The position numbers and the translations under genes were made by a program. This document shows positions 62,676 to 64,000 of a DNA stretch of 64,000 nucleotides, piece by piece. Numbering within the stretch: the stretch's first letter is position 1; every line of letters begins with the position of its first letter. The stretch is from Planococcus shenhongbingii (GTDB lineage Bacteria; Bacillota; Bacilli; Bacillales_A; Planococcaceae): the NCBI RefSeq assembly GCF_030413635.1, contig NZ_CP129235.1, positions 3,658,001-3,722,000 of the forward strand, read 5' to 3'. Below the pieces are notes generated by a model. It was not told where the DNA came from. It saw nothing but the letters and a program-made list of their open reading frames with translations, and made no database searches.

Positions 62676-63116
62676 TTAGGCAAGGGACTCGTAAACAGCT
62701 ACGGCTACGGTTATGTCAACATTGTTTTTCATCGCTTTTGAAAAAGGGCATACTGCATGCGTTTTGTCCGCCAGTGCTTGCACCGCCTCCTTCTCCATTC
62801 CTTTGATCGCCACTTCCAACCGCAATGCTAATTTAAAGCTATTGTCTGATGGATCTGGATGAAGCTCAACGGTCGTAGTGGTTATTGGTTCCCCAGTGAC
62901 TCCTTCCTTTTTCATTATTCTGACCAATACGAAGTTGAAACTGGTACTGTAACCAAGCGCCAAAAAGTGGCCTGGAGTAAATCCTTCCCCGGTTCCTCCC
63001 AATTCCGTCGGGTGGGATACTTTAGTTGAAAATGAACCATCTGCTAAATAACTACTTCCCTCCGGTCCGCCTACATTGGTTGCCGCTGCCTGAAATATAA
63101 AATCAGAACCAGCCAT
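62676..63116 (-). CDS. OsmC/Ohr-like protein lacking the reactive cysteine
   Basis: The 146-residue protein matches organic hydroperoxide resistance proteins in length and in the second-half CPFSKAMKNN motif with its cysteine. The first-half peroxidatic cysteine (usual GYSACF) is Ser in GYSTSFNF, the arginine of the usual GGRxG is replaced in VGGPEGSSY, and the usual glutamate segment reads TPGHFLAL. Peroxidase activity is therefore doubtful. AAGGAGATG precedes the ATG. Confidence 0.8.
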   Translation of the reverse strand: MAGSDFIFQAAATNVGGPEGSSYLADGSFSTKVSHPTELGGTGEGFTPGHFLALGYSTSFNFVLVRIMKKEGVTGEPITTTTVELHPDPSDNSFKLALRLEVAIKGMEKEAVQALADKTHAVCPFSKAMKNNVDITVAVAVYESLA

Positions 63117-63342
63117 TTTCTACATCTCCTTATACGTTTTAAATTCGCATTAATTATACGCCTTTTATCAGCTAATTTCTATGTTTTTATCAGAATATTC
63201 CGTTTTATTATCACGCGTTGAAAAAGAATAAAAATAGTCTTTGATTTATTTGAATCAATTTTATAAATCGGCCAGTCCGGTGCCACACGCTTTTTATAGG
63301 ACAGAGGCCATTTCATCGAACTTCTCGCTGGAAATACATAAA
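63117..63342. other. Intergenic region without a recognised gene
   Basis: This AT-rich stretch upstream of the Ohr-like gene should contain its promoter. No coding frame or strong structure was found before the terminator at 63343. Confidence 0.5.
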
Positions 63343-63379
63343 AACGTCCGTAAATGTCCTAAAACACTTTACGAACGTT
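63343..63379 (-). terminator. Terminator of the surface protein gene
   Basis: AACGTCCGTAAATGT pairs with ACACTTTACGAACGTT with minor mismatches. On the minus strand it is followed by a T-rich stretch, 54 bases after the stop. Confidence 0.75.
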
Positions 63380-63433
63380 CTTTTTTCACATATTTTCACG
63401 AACGGTTTATAGCCAGGCTTTTCGTCTTTCAGA

Positions 63434-64000
63434 TTAGCTTTGCTTGCTTATACGCAGAGCAATCGTTGTCGTCAATCCAGCCAGCATCAATCCGCCGAGA
63501 ATCCACATGAATGGCATTGAAGATTCGTCTGCTGTTCCACCCATTCCGGTTTTCGGCATTTCGGAAGGCATTTCTGCCACACCGAATTGGTCCGGGAATT
63601 GATCAACAATGGCAGCGGATAGGCCAGCTGCCGGCATGGTCATATGCTCGTAAGCCTGACGAATCGAATTGTAGGCTGTATCGTAATCGCCGGCTGCGTA
63701 TGAATCAAAAGCGACAAGCAATTGATCAACGTGGGCAGTTAACCCTTCTTCCAAAGCATTGGCTGGCACGCGCCCTTCCGTTGCAGCGTCGAGAAGTGCC
63801 GCTTGTTCAACAATATACGCATCCAAGTCCGCTTTTGCTTGTTCCTGTCCTTCGGCATTGCCTTCCCCCGTTGCCACTACATAATCTACAAAGTAGCCGA
63901 TATGCGATTTCCAGACTTCAGCAAACTGCGCTGCAGATAAATCATCCGCATTGGCAATTAAAGCAGCCGATGCCTGTTCAAAACTCTCTGCCCCATCAGC
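63434..64000 (-). CDS. Sortase-type surface protein with helical repeats (5' part beyond the window edge)
   Basis: The frame is open to the last base of the window, so the N-terminus is missing and at least 188 residues are present. The visible part is helical (SFEQASAALIANADDLSAAQ, WKSHIGYFVDYV, LEEGLTAHVDQLLVAFDSYA), then MPKTGMGG, a hydrophobic segment (FMWILGGLMLAGLTTTIAL) and a short basic tail RISKQS. MPKTG followed by this layout looks like an LPXTG-variant cell-wall anchor. The helical region resembles copper-amine-oxidase-associated surface domains, but I cannot name it firmly. Confidence 0.7.
   Translation of the reverse strand, partial: ADGAESFEQASAALIANADDLSAAQFAEVWKSHIGYFVDYVVATGEGNAEGQEQAKADLDAYIVEQAALLDAATEGRVPANALEEGLTAHVDQLLVAFDSYAAGDYDTAYNSIRQAYEHMTMPAAGLSAAIVDQFPDQFGVAEMPSEMPKTGMGGTADESSMPFMWILGGLMLAGLTTTIALRISKQS

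Noticed and set aside
1..64000. CRISPR arrays, tRNA or rRNA genes, insertion sequences, prophage
   Set aside because: No regular repeat-spacer pattern, transposase, integrase, phage structural gene, rRNA segment or tRNA-like T-loop outside coding regions was recognised. Very small tRNAs could still be missed by eye.

Overview
The window looks like a chromosomal segment of a low-to-mid GC Gram-positive of the order Bacillales, probably a Planococcaceae member (Planococcus-like). The evidence is strong AAGGAGG-type ribosome binding sites, some TTG/GTG starts, CcpA-type cre sites, a Fur box, a Bacillus-type Pho box, and Firmicute families (HelD, RsbQ, WxL/WxLIP, LarABCE, RocB, DUF2512, DUF2975). 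The genus is an inference. No rRNA, tRNA, transposase, prophage or CRISPR array was recognised. The two outermost genes are cut by the window edges.

Layout. 1-5.4 kb: a minus-strand operon (M24-fold protein, hyuA, hyuB) with a divergent GntR/FadR-type regulator. 5.4-13.4 kb: a minus-strand operon for glycerate kinase, a KdgT-type permease, the nickel-pincer racemase larA and its cofactor genes larE, larB and larC, with a divergent CdaR-type regulator. 13.4-15.7 kb: an AT-rich CoA-transferase gene lying between an EF-G-binding FusB-like gene and a 31-codon remnant of a second FusB-like gene. 16.7-26.4 kb: a divergent catechol meta-cleavage regulon. The minus arm has a flavin monooxygenase, extradiol dioxygenase and C-C hydrolase. 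The plus arm has a flavin reductase, hydratase, acetaldehyde dehydrogenase, aldolase and FAD synthetase. The regulator fuses an aromatic-sensing XylR_N/V4R module to a PucR-type output, and both arms carry cre sites.

26.5-33.6 kb is the most interesting part, a local cyclic-di-GMP signalling island. A c-di-GMP-I riboswitch candidate leads a WxL surface protein and its WxL-interacting partner. Divergent from it are a PAS-GGDEF(degenerate)-EAL protein (predicted phosphodiesterase), a small unknown protein, and an RsbQ-like hydrolase directly followed by a PAS-GGDEF diguanylate cyclase. Enzymes that make and break c-di-GMP therefore sit beside a probable c-di-GMP-sensing leader and its surface-protein output.

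33.7-44.6 kb: small membrane and monooxygenase-fold proteins, HelD, a DUF2975/XRE pair (repeated at 53 kb), a CoA-transferase/CitE-like lyase pair, an orphan structured-RNA candidate with its own terminator, and a Fur-controlled ferric iron ABC transporter. 44.6-51.7 kb: a guanidino-compound/arginine operon (amidinotransferase-like, DDAH-like, permease, RocB-like) with a divergent IclR regulator, then an MFS transporter. 51.9-57 kb: an alpha/beta hydrolase, the second DUF2975/XRE pair, a DUF3139-like protein, a GNAT acetyltransferase and a Pho-box-controlled alkaline phosphatase. 57-64 kb: a TetR regulator divergent from three SDR paralogues and an NAD(P)-binding protein, then two tandem cupins, an Ohr-like protein without its reactive cysteine, and a sortase-type surface protein cut by the window end.

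Start codons were chosen by Shine-Dalgarno spacing, so several genes start downstream of the longest possible frame.
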